64,000 nucleotides of DNA. It comes from Bin5 sp022821545. GTDB taxonomy: Bacteria > Chloroflexota > Anaerolineae > Caldilineales > Caldilineaceae. The position numbers and the translations under genes were made by a program. The stretch covers positions 4,216,001 through 4,280,000 of the forward strand of contig CAXXLO010000002.1 of assembly GCA_963664085.2 (NCBI GenBank), read 5' to 3'. Below the pieces are notes generated by a model, which was not told the DNA's origin, did no database searches, and saw nothing but the letters and a program-made list of their open reading frames with translations. Of this stretch, positions 26,522 through 35,354 are shown piece by piece. Numbering within the stretch: position 1 is the first letter of the stretch; each line of letters begins with the position of its first letter.

Positions 26522-27520
26522 CTACTCGTTTTGCCAGTCCAGGAGGGTCCCCATCATCCCCGGCTCCCAACGTGCCAGCGAACTGTAGGCAGTCGAAGCG
26601 TCTTGCCAGCTGAATCTATGGGTGGTAATCGGATCGACCACCAGCCGCCCGCTTGCAAGCAACCTGAGGGCAGTGTTTTCGTCGGCCTGGTGAGTCCACC
26701 ATCCCGGCGCCGAATCCAGGCGGGGTCTTGTGCTCTCATGGGCTCCGAGAACCGTAAGTCCTTTCTTGTGAACGTCCCGATAGAAGTTGACCGCCTCCGT
26801 ATCTCCGCGCGTGCTGGCCAGCAGTACCACTCGCCCGCCGAATCGCGCCAAGTCAAAGGCCGCGGGAATGGCTTCGGGATGACCGGTTGCATCGATGACC
26901 AGCGCCGGGTCCTCTCCCTCGCACTGCGCGCGCAAGGCCGACTTGAGCTCATCGTCGGCCGGCAAGGCGGCATCAACGCCAAGCATGGCTGCATATTCGA
27001 GGCGGCGTCCATCTTTGTCAATTGAGACCACCGGCAGCCCGCCATTGAGACGGACCAGCTGCATCGCCAGCAAGCCAACAGGCCCGCAACCTATGACCGC
27101 GGCCGGCTCCCCCAGTTCGACGCGCGCCTTGCGAACGCCCTGCATTGCGATTGAAGTTAGCCGAAAAAAGGCCGCTCGTTCGTTGGTGAGCCCGCTTGGA
27201 ACATGATTGCAGTTTGAAACCGGCACAGCTGCAAACATTTTGTGGTTGGCACGCGAGGCCACGCGGTCGCCAATCTGCCAGCCGTGGACTCCCGGGCCGA
27301 CGTCGACCACTTCGCCGATGTGGCTGTACCCCGTCTTCTGGGGATAACGGTCCGGCGTATTGGCAAGACCCAGGAGGAAGGCCCTCTCAGTGCCTGGACT
27401 GATCAGGGATACAAGAGCCCTGATCAGAAGCTCGCCAGGTCCTGCCGACGGCATCTCGCAGGCCCGCACGTCGGCGACGCCCCTCTCCACAAACAGGACT
27501 TCATAGTTGTGCTTTGACAT
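26522..27520 (-). CDS. Medium-chain dehydrogenase of the GTE (non-CGTD) type
   Basis: The 332-residue MDR protein has the N-terminal domain motif SLISPGTERAFLLG (about 38-51) where CGTD normally stands, then GYSHIGEVVDVGPGV. Its Rossmann turn is VIGCGPVGLLAMQLVRLNGG. Loss of the zinc cysteine suggests a different catalytic arrangement, as in some BchC-like and bi-domain oxidoreductases. The start at 27520 has an AAAGGAC site; the long upstream extension is not protein-like. It is transcribed with the MATE-like gene and divergently from the peptide-type importer. Confidence 0.87.
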   Translation of the reverse strand: MSKHNYEVLFVERGVADVRACEMPSAGPGELLIRALVSLISPGTERAFLLGLANTPDRYPQKTGYSHIGEVVDVGPGVHGWQIGDRVASRANHKMFAAVPVSNCNHVPSGLTNERAAFFRLTSIAMQGVRKARVELGEPAAVIGCGPVGLLAMQLVRLNGGLPVVSIDKDGRRLEYAAMLGVDAALPADDELKSALRAQCEGEDPALVIDATGHPEAIPAAFDLARFGGRVVLLASTRGDTEAVNFYRDVHKKGLTVLGAHESTRPRLDSAPGWWTHQADENTALRLLASGRLVVDPITTHRFSWQDASTAYSSLARWEPGMMGTLLDWQNE

Positions 27521-27647
27521 GGTTTGTCCTTTGTGTCTTCTGAGATACGGTGAGGTGCGGCAGTCTAATTCATCACTTCGTTTGCGCCGGTCCCGATTGC
27601 TGCGCCATGAACAGTCTCGGAACGGGTCATCCGGCTGCCAAAGAGCC

Positions 27648-27656
27648 AGTATATCA
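27648..27656 (-). promoter_or_regulatory. Extended -10 promoter element upstream of the MDR/MATE pair
   Basis: On the minus strand TGATATACT gives a TATACT -10 with the TGn extension. The -35 at 17 bases is poor. It is about 130 bases upstream of the start at 27520. Confidence 0.35.
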
Positions 27657-27708
27657 CAGAAGTCAGAGGGGCAGAGTTTGGTTTCGAGGCGAGAACAGGC
27701 CCCGAAAC

Positions 27709-27738
27709 TTGACAATTGGGGCTGCCGCGTGCGATTAT
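27709..27738 (+). promoter_or_regulatory. Sigma-70-type promoter for the peptide-type ABC importer
   Basis: A consensus TTGACA (27709-27714) is followed after 18 bases by GATTAT (27733-27738) with TGC just before it. The ATG is at 27805. Confidence 0.55.
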
Positions 27739-27804
27739 CTAGCGGCTCCAAGAAGCGCAAGTGTCTCGAAAGACATTCCAAACTTAAACCTACTGGAGGT
27801 ACCA

Positions 27805-29463
27805 ATGTTCAGAAGCAAGATTTTGGGACTTGTGATCGTTATCTCTCTGGCGCTGCTGGTTGCCTGCGCGGCCCCTGCCGCCGCGCCTGCCGCAGAAGAG
27901 GCGCCGGCGGAGTCTGAAGAACAAATGGCCTCGGAAGACGGCGAAGTCGAGCAGGTTCTGATAGGTGGCTTCGACGTCGGGCCGGGCGGCGATCCCCAGG
28001 GCGTACTCTACAACAACGGCGCTGGCAACGTCTGGTTCGTCAAGATCTTCACGCCGTTGATCATTATGGACTCCACCTTCTCCAACCACACGAGCGAAGC
28101 CGCGCTGGCGGTGAGCTGGGAGCCGAACGAGGACGCAACCGTCTGGACATTCAACCTGCGTGAGGGCGTCAAGTGGCATGACGGCGAGGATTTCTCCGCC
28201 TCAGACCTGAAGTGGACCGCCGAATTCGTTTCGGCGCCCCAGGCTGCCGTGACCCATTTCGGCATCAGTCAGCCTAAGCAGATCGTAGGCTGGACCGAGT
28301 ACAACGACGGCGAGGCGGACGAGATTGCCGGCATCCGGGTTGTCGACGATCTGACGCTTGAGATCGAACTCAACATTCCCAATCCCCGCTTCTACGACTC
28401 AGTTCGCGGATTCTACGCTCTGCCCGAGCATGCCATCGACTTTGAACCCACGGAGATTTTCAGCAGCGACTGGTGGTTCACAAACCCTGTCGGCACGGGC
28501 CCTTTCAAGTTCGATTCTTTCGAGAAGGACCAGTTCATGGCGCTGGCGCCCAATGAAATGTACTGGGACGGCGCGCCTGAACTGGACCAGCTGATCAACC
28601 GCTACTTCGTTGACGAGACGGCCGCCGTACTGGCGCTGGAAAGCGGTGACATCGACTTCACCTACGTCAGCGCCGACGTGGCAAGCCGCTTCGCCGGCAA
28701 CCCGGACTACCAGATATTCTCGGGCCCGTCCTTCGTGACCAACATGTTCAATTACAACTTCCTGAACGAACCGTGGTCGGACAAGCGGATTCGCCAGGCC
28801 TTCATGTACGGCATCGACCGGGCTTCGATCATCAGCGACGTCTTCAACGGCACTGCGCAGGCGACTCCCTGCCAAGACCCCTATCCCACCTTCTGGCCCG
28901 AAGACGCCAACTACTACGAGTACGACCCCGCCAAGGCGCGTGAGCTTCTTGCCGAGGCTGCCGCAGACGGCGTCACTCTCGAAGGCGTCAACCTGGACAT
29001 CCCCACCTATTACACTTCGCAGCTGGCAAAAGACATTCTGACGGTGATGCAGGCCAACATGGCCGACGTTGGCGTAAACGTCAATCCCACATTCCTCGAC
29101 GTGCCGACCTGGCGCACGGTTGTGGATGACAACGCCTCCGAATGGAACATCGCCTATCGAGGCGCCGGCGGCGGCCCTGCATCCTACAGCCCAATCTGGT
29201 ACGTCGCAGACAACCAGTGGGGGCTTGACGATCCGAACTACACCGATCTGTTTGCGGCTATGGACGCGGCCCAGAATGCAGACGAGTACAGGGCTGCCCG
29301 CACCGCCCTCTGCAAGTATCAGAACGAAGAAGCCACCTTCGCTTACTGGTGGGTATCCACACGTTACGGCATCGCGACCGTGGATATTGAAGACTTTCAC
29401 TACTTCCCGGCCCCCGGCGGCGGACCCTACGTGGACCGCTCCCAGGACTGGAATATGAAGTAA
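27805..29463 (+). CDS. Family 5 (peptide/nickel-type) solute-binding lipoprotein
   Basis: The 552-residue binding protein has a lipoprotein signal (residues 1-21, lipobox LLVAC) and an Ala/Pro/Glu-rich linker. The DppA/OppA-type core shows WTFNLREGVKWHDGEDFSASDL, VGTGPFKF and IRQAFMYGIDRASI. Family members bind peptides, nickel, or oligosaccharides. The ligand is not deducible, although sugar or opine ligands are common in such clusters. The start at 27805 follows GGAGGT. It leads an operon with two permeases and no ATPase. Confidence 0.93.
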   Translation: MFRSKILGLVIVISLALLVACAAPAAAPAAEEAPAESEEQMASEDGEVEQVLIGGFDVGPGGDPQGVLYNNGAGNVWFVKIFTPLIIMDSTFSNHTSEAALAVSWEPNEDATVWTFNLREGVKWHDGEDFSASDLKWTAEFVSAPQAAVTHFGISQPKQIVGWTEYNDGEADEIAGIRVVDDLTLEIELNIPNPRFYDSVRGFYALPEHAIDFEPTEIFSSDWWFTNPVGTGPFKFDSFEKDQFMALAPNEMYWDGAPELDQLINRYFVDETAAVLALESGDIDFTYVSADVASRFAGNPDYQIFSGPSFVTNMFNYNFLNEPWSDKRIRQAFMYGIDRASIISDVFNGTAQATPCQDPYPTFWPEDANYYEYDPAKARELLAEAAADGVTLEGVNLDIPTYYTSQLAKDILTVMQANMADVGVNVNPTFLDVPTWRTVVDDNASEWNIAYRGAGGGPASYSPIWYVADNQWGLDDPNYTDLFAAMDAAQNADEYRAARTALCKYQNEEATFAYWWVSTRYGIATVDIEDFHYFPAPGGGPYVDRSQDWNMK

Positions 29464-29560
29464 CGACCGACCGCGGCGACGCTGGCGGCTCTATGCTTTG
29501 AGCCGTCAGCGCTGCCGCTCCGATAGAGTCCAGCTCTCTTCCCCACCGCTTCTCGCATCA

Positions 29561-30514
29561 ATGCAATACTTCCTCCGCCGCGTTCTGATAAACATACCGG
29601 TCCTGTTCCTGGTCACCTTGGTCATCTACCTCCTGATTAACTTGGCGCCCGGTGATCCGGTCGATTTCTTTGTCAACGAGGAAATCGGAATTACGAAAGA
29701 GGACCTGGATTTCGTGCGCGAGCGATACGGGCTCGACGACCCGCTTCCCGTACGCTACGTCAAGTGGCTTGGGCAGGTCGCCCAGGGCGATCTCGGTTTC
29801 AGGTTCAAGAATGGAGACGACGTGGCCGAAGTGCTGGCTGTGCGCATGAGGCGTACCTTTTTGCTCATGGGAACTGCCCTGGCGATTGGCATCGTGGTGG
29901 GCATAACGCTCGGAATCTTCATCGGGCTGCGGCAGTACTCGATCTGGGACTTCACCTTTACGGGCCTTTCCTTCGTGGGCATTTCAATGCCGGCGTTTAT
30001 CGCCGGGATTTTCGGCCTATACGTCTTCTCGGTGAAGTTGGGATGGTTCCCGTCGGGAGGAATGCGTACGATCGGCAAGCCGGAATCTCTCTTTGATCTT
30101 CTGTATCACCTCGTGCTCCCGGCAGGCACACTCGCCATCTTCAATCTCGCGACCTTTCTGCGCTATACCCGCTTCAGCATTCTGGAAGTGCGCGGGGAGG
30201 ACTACGTTCGAACTGCAAATGCAAAGGGGTTGAAGCCTCCCGCGGTCACATGGCGGCATGTGTTTCGAAACGCCCTCCTACCCGTAGTCACCGTCGTAGG
30301 ACTGAGTCTGCCTACGCTGGTTGCCGGCGCTCTCTTTACGGAGACCATCTACAGCTGGCCGGGGATGGGCGCGCTGCTGGTCGATGCCGTAGCGGCCAGA
30401 GATTACCCGATGGTAATGGGAATTATGTTGGTGACGGCGCTGGTGGTTCTGACGGCGAATCTCATCACGGACCTGGCCTACGCGGTGGCCGACCCAAGAA
30501 TCCGTTATACGTGA
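29561..30514 (+). CDS. ABC transporter permease, DppB-like
   Basis: The 317-residue protein begins MQYFLRRVLINIPVLFLVTLVIYLLI in two overlapping hydrophobic stretches, as DppB proteins do. It has APGDPVD, about six membrane helices and the cytoplasmic coupling loop YVRTANAKGLKPPAV. It probably pairs with the downstream DppC-like permease. The start at 29561 removes a non-conserved 21-residue extension, although its ribosome site is poor. Confidence 0.92.
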   Translation: MQYFLRRVLINIPVLFLVTLVIYLLINLAPGDPVDFFVNEEIGITKEDLDFVRERYGLDDPLPVRYVKWLGQVAQGDLGFRFKNGDDVAEVLAVRMRRTFLLMGTALAIGIVVGITLGIFIGLRQYSIWDFTFTGLSFVGISMPAFIAGIFGLYVFSVKLGWFPSGGMRTIGKPESLFDLLYHLVLPAGTLAIFNLATFLRYTRFSILEVRGEDYVRTANAKGLKPPAVTWRHVFRNALLPVVTVVGLSLPTLVAGALFTETIYSWPGMGALLVDAVAARDYPMVMGIMLVTALVVLTANLITDLAYAVADPRIRYT

Positions 30515-30594
30515 AGCTGAGAAGCCGGAGAGAAACAGGTTTGCCCCGCTTGAATCGAATTGCAGGATGACAGCCGCGCAACTAGGTCGCTGAC

Positions 30595-31479
30595 ATGTCG
30601 ATAGAAGGTCGACCAAGAAGAGTTCATTCCCAGTCCCCAACTGCCCAGGCCTGGCGCCGTTTTCGCCGCCATCCTCTCGCCCTGGCAGGACTGGTCCTGT
30701 TTGGAATCGTACTCCTGGCGACGGTCGCCGCCCCCCTCATCGGCCGATATGACTATGCCGAGCTCAATTTGCCCGACAAATTTCAGTCGCCAAGCCTGGC
30801 CCACTTCCTGGGCACCGATCGAGTCGGACGAGACATCTGGAGCCGCACACTCTATGGCGGCCGCGTCTCACTTGCCGTCGGCTTCGCGGCCGCCTCCATC
30901 TCGACCGTAATCGGAGTCATTCTGGGTTCGGTGTCCGGATACTATCGCGGCATGACCGACCAGATAATCATGCGGTTTACCGACGTCGTGATGACATTCC
31001 CGCGCGTGGTGATCATCCTGACGGCCGCCATCTATTTGGGGCAGAGCATCGCCAGCGTAATCTTCCTGATTGGGATCTTCAGCTGGCCCGGAATCACCCG
31101 GCTCGTCCGTGGGCAGGTACTGTCCCTGCGGGAACAGCAGTTTGTCCTGGCTTCTCGTTCACTGGGCTCAGGCAACCGTCGGATAATCGTCAACCACGTG
31201 CTTCCCAACGTGGTTGCTCCCTTACTCGCCTCAGTAACGTTCGACGTGAACGGCGCGATACTTTTGGAGGCCGGGTTGAGCTTTCTCGGCGTCGGGATAC
31301 CGCTTCCGACCCCGAGTTGGGGAAACATGTTGGAATCTGCGCGCAGCCTGGACGTGCTGCAGGACGGCCCCTGGATCTGGGTTCCACCGGCCGTCATGAT
31401 CCTGCTGACGGTCCTGAGCATCAACTTCATTGGCGACGGCCTGCGCGATGCCATTGACCCCCGTCATCAGCAGGGCTGA
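30595..31479 (+). CDS. ABC transporter permease, DppC-like
   Basis: The 294-residue protein has the DppC N-terminal pattern, a short cytoplasmic tail then HPLALAGLVLFGIVLLATVAA. It also has HFLGTDRVGRDIWSRTLYGGR, the coupling loop FVLASRSLGSGNRRII and LLEAGLSFLGVGIPLP. It completes a binding-protein/permease/permease operon. DppD and DppF ATPase genes do not follow; the next gene is on the other strand 42 bases away. Confidence 0.93.
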   Translation: MSIEGRPRRVHSQSPTAQAWRRFRRHPLALAGLVLFGIVLLATVAAPLIGRYDYAELNLPDKFQSPSLAHFLGTDRVGRDIWSRTLYGGRVSLAVGFAAASISTVIGVILGSVSGYYRGMTDQIIMRFTDVVMTFPRVVIILTAAIYLGQSIASVIFLIGIFSWPGITRLVRGQVLSLREQQFVLASRSLGSGNRRIIVNHVLPNVVAPLLASVTFDVNGAILLEAGLSFLGVGIPLPTPSWGNMLESARSLDVLQDGPWIWVPPAVMILLTVLSINFIGDGLRDAIDPRHQQG

Positions 31480-31521
31480 CAACAGTCGGTTGTTTGCCCC
31501 TGAGGAATCCTGCTCAAGCTG

Positions 31522-33744
31522 TTAAGGCAATACGTCAACTGTGCCGATCTCCAGGCGGGGGCTGCTGCCATTCACGGGCACGATCGGTTCACTTGCTTGC
31601 TCAGGGTCATACAGACCGGCGACGAGCCGGTAAGTCCCAGGCGGCAACGAGTCCGGAAGTTTAATGTTGTGGATTGAGTGCAGGATCCGGCCCGGTATCC
31701 AGCTCTGATTGGGCGTGTTCACGCCGCCTGGGGGACTGTCGTGCTGGCTTAACCCTACCCCGGTCTCGTCAACCAGATGCACGAATGCTTTCACCGACTC
31801 TCCACTGCCCTTGACAAGCCACGTCAAGTGAACAGGAGCAACATCTCCCGCGTGCAGCGGTGGAATCGAGCGTATGCCTTCCAGTCGAACTGTTCCATAG
31901 TCCGCCCCAATCACTGAGAAATCCCAAGTGCGCGTCGTGATGCCAGAGGCGGCCAGCAACATCAGGGCGCCTACGGCTATCCAAGCGATTGGAAGCCAGC
32001 TTCGCCGCACAAGGGTCAGTCCTTCTCCCCTCCTCCTGACCAGATCGCCGAGTCCGTTTCCCGCCCGGCTCATCAGAATAAACACCAACACCCAACCAGC
32101 AGTCGTCACAGTCCGGCCTAACCAAACCGCCGTTGTCGTCTCCCAGGCAATCTCGATAGTGTGTACGCCCGGCGGAACCATCACACTGGCGAGGCCGAGC
32201 CCGGACGCAGGCTCGGATTCTACTCCAACGCCGTCTATGGAAACGCGCCATGATGGGAAGTAGAACTGATGGAATAGTAGTCGAAACGTCTGATCTGTCT
32301 TGACCAGGTAGTGCTGCTGAAGCAGGCCAAACTGAGTTGGCGTAAGGGCAACCGATCTGATCGGATCCGGAAATGGAGGTACATCCCACGGTTTTCTCCC
32401 GGCGTTGACGGCGTCAACCATTGGAGTCGCAGACCAGATGGGCAGGAGGTGTTGGGCCCAAATGCTCATTGACGAATTCCAAAACAGATCTTCGAATGAA
32501 TCGGACCAGTGAGCCACTGCGGGTGTATCTTCACTCGTCGTGTATTGGAGGCCAAAGGATGCGTAAGCGAACAGGTAGACAGCAATGAGAAGGCTGAGGA
32601 GAGGCACAGCTTTGGCCCAGGTCGGACCGTTTCTTCGCAGTGTCTCAATTGACGCCGCCAGCAGGAGTGCGACGCCAAAGGCTACAAAGATCTGCCAGCG
32701 CCAGGGGAACTGAACCTGGTTGAAAAAGATCTCTGTTCGAGTCCACAGCCACTTGCTCGTATCCGTCATTGCCCAAGCGAGGACAAAGGTCAACGGAATC
32801 GTCACTTGCAAAGGGATGCGCAGTTTAGGAGACTTCTCTGTCAAGACCACCGCCAGTGCGGCCAGGGCAATCGGAATAAGGTATAACGGCAGTCTGGGTC
32901 GATCACCTGGATAGCTGTGGGAATAGAATGTTTTGAAATCAAACAGCTCACCCCACGATAGGAAATGGTTCAAGCCAACTCCCCTAAACAGTCGGTTTCC
33001 ATTCATTACCCAGCCCAATTCCAGCAATGCGGGCAGGACATACCAGGCGGTCAGGACGATGCCCAAGGCAACGGGGGCAATGCTTGTCACATAGATGCGA
33101 AGAATTCTGGAATAGTCTCCGTGTTGAAATGCGGTGAACACCAGGAGAGCGGCCCCGAGCAGGATGACCGCCATGAGCGCTGTCAAGTTGTGGGTGACAA
33201 TCAGCCCTGCCCAGGCCAGGCCGGCCACTGCCAACCGCAAGAAATACGTGGAGCTATCCGAAGGCCTCCTATCCACCCCTGCAGCCTGTACAGTGTAGAG
33301 AGCGATAAGCGGCAACCAGAAAAAGGCGCTGAACTCGGGAAAGGCGCCCCTAATGAAGAGATCGTAGATTCGGTAGGGAAAGAATTGGAAGCAGACGACG
33401 CCGACCATGGCCGGCCAGACCGATACGAATAGGCGGGAAAGCCGATACATCCACCACGCCGAAATCCCGAATCCCAGAGATAGCGCTACGCGGATACTCA
33501 GAATCAGGTCGAGGCCGGCCGCGTGAAGCAGCGCGGGTGGATAGTAGAAGGCAGGCGAATAGTAGTTGAGAACAGGAGTGCCATAGCCTAGCAAGTGGTC
33601 GGGGAACCAGCGGGGATAGATCACGCCTTCACGCAACGCGGCCGTCAATGCCTCGATCCGCCGAATGTGGGTCAATCCATCATGGGTGTCGACGGGCCAG
33701 ACGGCGGTCAGTTCCAAGAGGGCCAGACCGGAGAAGACTGCCAA
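31522..33744 (-). CDS. GT-C-like polytopic membrane protein with C-terminal extracytoplasmic domain
   Basis: About 740 residues with a first loop DTHDGLTHIRRIE (about 19-31), whose acidic residues resemble the active loop of GT-C glycosyltransferases. About ten membrane helices follow, then an extracytoplasmic stretch, one or two more helices (about 575-615) and a final beta-rich domain. Such proteins are often annotated as 6-pyruvoyl-tetrahydropterin-synthase-related. No ATG or GTG lies in frame between the upstream stop and the conserved region, so the start is probably TTG at 33744, or a nearby CTG. Residues 681-715 resemble 663-697 of the GT39-like protein at 38641. Confidence 0.75.
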   Translation of the reverse strand: MAVFSGLALLELTAVWPVDTHDGLTHIRRIEALTAALREGVIYPRWFPDHLLGYGTPVLNYYSPAFYYPPALLHAAGLDLILSIRVALSLGFGISAWWMYRLSRLFVSVWPAMVGVVCFQFFPYRIYDLFIRGAFPEFSAFFWLPLIALYTVQAAGVDRRPSDSSTYFLRLAVAGLAWAGLIVTHNLTALMAVILLGAALLVFTAFQHGDYSRILRIYVTSIAPVALGIVLTAWYVLPALLELGWVMNGNRLFRGVGLNHFLSWGELFDFKTFYSHSYPGDRPRLPLYLIPIALAALAVVLTEKSPKLRIPLQVTIPLTFVLAWAMTDTSKWLWTRTEIFFNQVQFPWRWQIFVAFGVALLLAASIETLRRNGPTWAKAVPLLSLLIAVYLFAYASFGLQYTTSEDTPAVAHWSDSFEDLFWNSSMSIWAQHLLPIWSATPMVDAVNAGRKPWDVPPFPDPIRSVALTPTQFGLLQQHYLVKTDQTFRLLFHQFYFPSWRVSIDGVGVESEPASGLGLASVMVPPGVHTIEIAWETTTAVWLGRTVTTAGWVLVFILMSRAGNGLGDLVRRRGEGLTLVRRSWLPIAWIAVGALMLLAASGITTRTWDFSVIGADYGTVRLEGIRSIPPLHAGDVAPVHLTWLVKGSGESVKAFVHLVDETGVGLSQHDSPPGGVNTPNQSWIPGRILHSIHNIKLPDSLPPGTYRLVAGLYDPEQASEPIVPVNGSSPRLEIGTVDVLP

Positions 33745-33889
33745 CAGCAGCGGGGCTAACCAGTCTTGAATCTTCGTTACTTCGTTGGTTCGACTGACTT
33801 GACCGTCGCCGGGTCCAACCCTCTGGGATTTATGAATCGGTTGTTCCTTTCAGATTCTGCGGCAGGTCGAGACCCGAAGGGCGATTCTT

Positions 33890-34606
33890 TCACGGAATTC
33901 CAAGGCGGTCGGCCAAGAGGTTGAAATCATTGGCCACGACGTCGACAGAGGGACCCGGGACAAGGTCTGTCGTCTGTTCGGACCCGAACTCCCTGGGTCT
34001 GTGGACGAATGCGGTCCTGAAGCCGACGGCTTTCGACCCCTTCAGGTCGCCATTGTGGGCGGCGACCATCATGACTTCGCGGGGCTCCAAACCGAGAAGC
34101 GCGGCAGCGGTCTGATAGACTTCCGGATCCGGCTTGTAATGTCCCGCCAACTCCGCGGAGAGAACGCAGTCCCAGCAGAGGCCGCCGTGACGAGCCATGT
34201 TTACCAGGAGGGCCACATTGCCGTTGGAAAGGGAAGCCACGACAAACCGTTTTCGGAGGCGGGCGAGGCCGGAGGCAACGTCCGGCCATGGGTTCAGACG
34301 GTGCCATACCTTGTTCAACTGTACCTTATCGGCCTCAGAAAGCCCGGCAACCTGATATTGCTCCAGGAGATCGTCCAGGATCAGGCGGTGCAGCGCGTCG
34401 ATGTTCATCCAGGGAAGCTCGCCGATCCGCACACGTTGCATGGAGGGTCCGTAACCGCCTCGCCACCTGTCTGCAAACTCAGGCCAGTCAACATCCACGC
34501 CCTTATCTTTCCAGACACTTTCCCCTTCGCTGATGATTGACCCCCTCCAGTCCACCACCGTTCCGAAAATGTCGAAGGTCAGAGCCTTAACTTCTGAGAA
34601 ATCCAT
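33890..34606 (-). CDS. Type II haloacid dehalogenase (HAD superfamily)
   Basis: The 238-residue protein starts the HAD core with LTFDIFGTVVDWRG (nucleophile aspartate about residue 11). It continues with motif II (VVASLSNGN), a lysine in HYKPDPEVY and motif IV as MMVAAHNGDLKGSKAVG. The DxFGT form and the AHNGDL segment are typical of L-2-haloacid dehalogenase-like proteins. The usual second acidic residue of DxD is replaced, which also fits dehalogenase-type enzymes. The true substrate may be a phosphate or halo acid. The start at 34606 has GGAGAG upstream. Confidence 0.87.
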   Translation of the reverse strand: MDFSEVKALTFDIFGTVVDWRGSIISEGESVWKDKGVDVDWPEFADRWRGGYGPSMQRVRIGELPWMNIDALHRLILDDLLEQYQVAGLSEADKVQLNKVWHRLNPWPDVASGLARLRKRFVVASLSNGNVALLVNMARHGGLCWDCVLSAELAGHYKPDPEVYQTAAALLGLEPREVMMVAAHNGDLKGSKAVGFRTAFVHRPREFGSEQTTDLVPGPSVDVVANDFNLLADRLGIP

Positions 34607-34718
34607 GGTCTCTCCAGTTGCTGAGTGAATAGGACGGCTTGTCGTACAGGGAACTGCTTGAGCCGGAGGTTCCTGACTTTGAGCGAAAATCCTTCCTACA
34701 GGCAGGAGGCATCGCGCC

Positions 34719-35336
34719 TCAGGATGGCGACAGCGCTTCGATGATGGCGTCGCAGAATTCGGGCAGGTCATCGGGAACCCGGCCGGTAACAACATTGCCG
34801 TCAATTATCGCCGGCAGATCATGGTATACCGCACCGGCGTTGAGCAGATCGTCCGTAACGGCGCAGTAGGCCGTAACGTTGCGGCCGGCGACGGTGTCGG
34901 TCCCCTTCCGGCGGTCAAGGGAGATCAAGACCTGCGGTCCGTGACAGATGGCGGCCAAAACCTTGCCTGATCTGTGGATTGCGGCAGCAAACTCCAATGT
35001 CTTGTCATCGATGCGGAGGAAATCAGGGGCGAGTCCTCCCGGAAATACTGCCGCGTCGAACCCATCCGGATTCATTTCCCAGATGCTTTGAACCGAGTAT
35101 CGATTGCCTACGGCGAGGACGTCGAATGGAATCGTGTGCCCGAACCTGCCTGTGATGGGCTTTTCCGGCCAGGCAGGACGCCCGTGAAAGTGGCCGAGGG
35201 CCGTCTGAGGCAGCGTGCCGACCACGACGTTCGCGCCGGCTTGGCTCAACTGCAGGACAGTGTACATCACTTCGATATCCTCAAACTCGTGCGCCGTGAG
35301 GACGGCTACGGACTTTCCCTCAATAGGCTTTTCCAT
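34719..35336 (-). CDS. DJ-1/PfpI-family protein
   Basis: The 205-residue protein has the nucleophile-elbow cysteine and histidine in AAICHGPQVL (about 128-137). An acidic residue near the N-terminus (HEFEDIE, about 16-22) matches the glutamate that tunes the cysteine. The family includes proteases, chaperones, glyoxalases and isomerases, and the activity here is open. A GGAGGAAA site precedes the ATG. It sits 18 bases after the enolase-superfamily gene in a five-gene same-strand run. Confidence 0.87.
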   Translation of the reverse strand: MEKPIEGKSVAVLTAHEFEDIEVMYTVLQLSQAGANVVVGTLPQTALGHFHGRPAWPEKPITGRFGHTIPFDVLAVGNRYSVQSIWEMNPDGFDAAVFPGGLAPDFLRIDDKTLEFAAAIHRSGKVLAAICHGPQVLISLDRRKGTDTVAGRNVTAYCAVTDDLLNAGAVYHDLPAIIDGNVVTGRVPDDLPEFCDAIIEALSPS

Positions 35337-35354
35337 TTTGTCGTTTCCTCCGGG

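Noticed and set aside
28399..29400. 333-codon minus-strand frame opposite the peptide-type binding protein
   Set aside because: Antisense shadow of a well-supported family 5 binding protein; no motifs or ribosome site.
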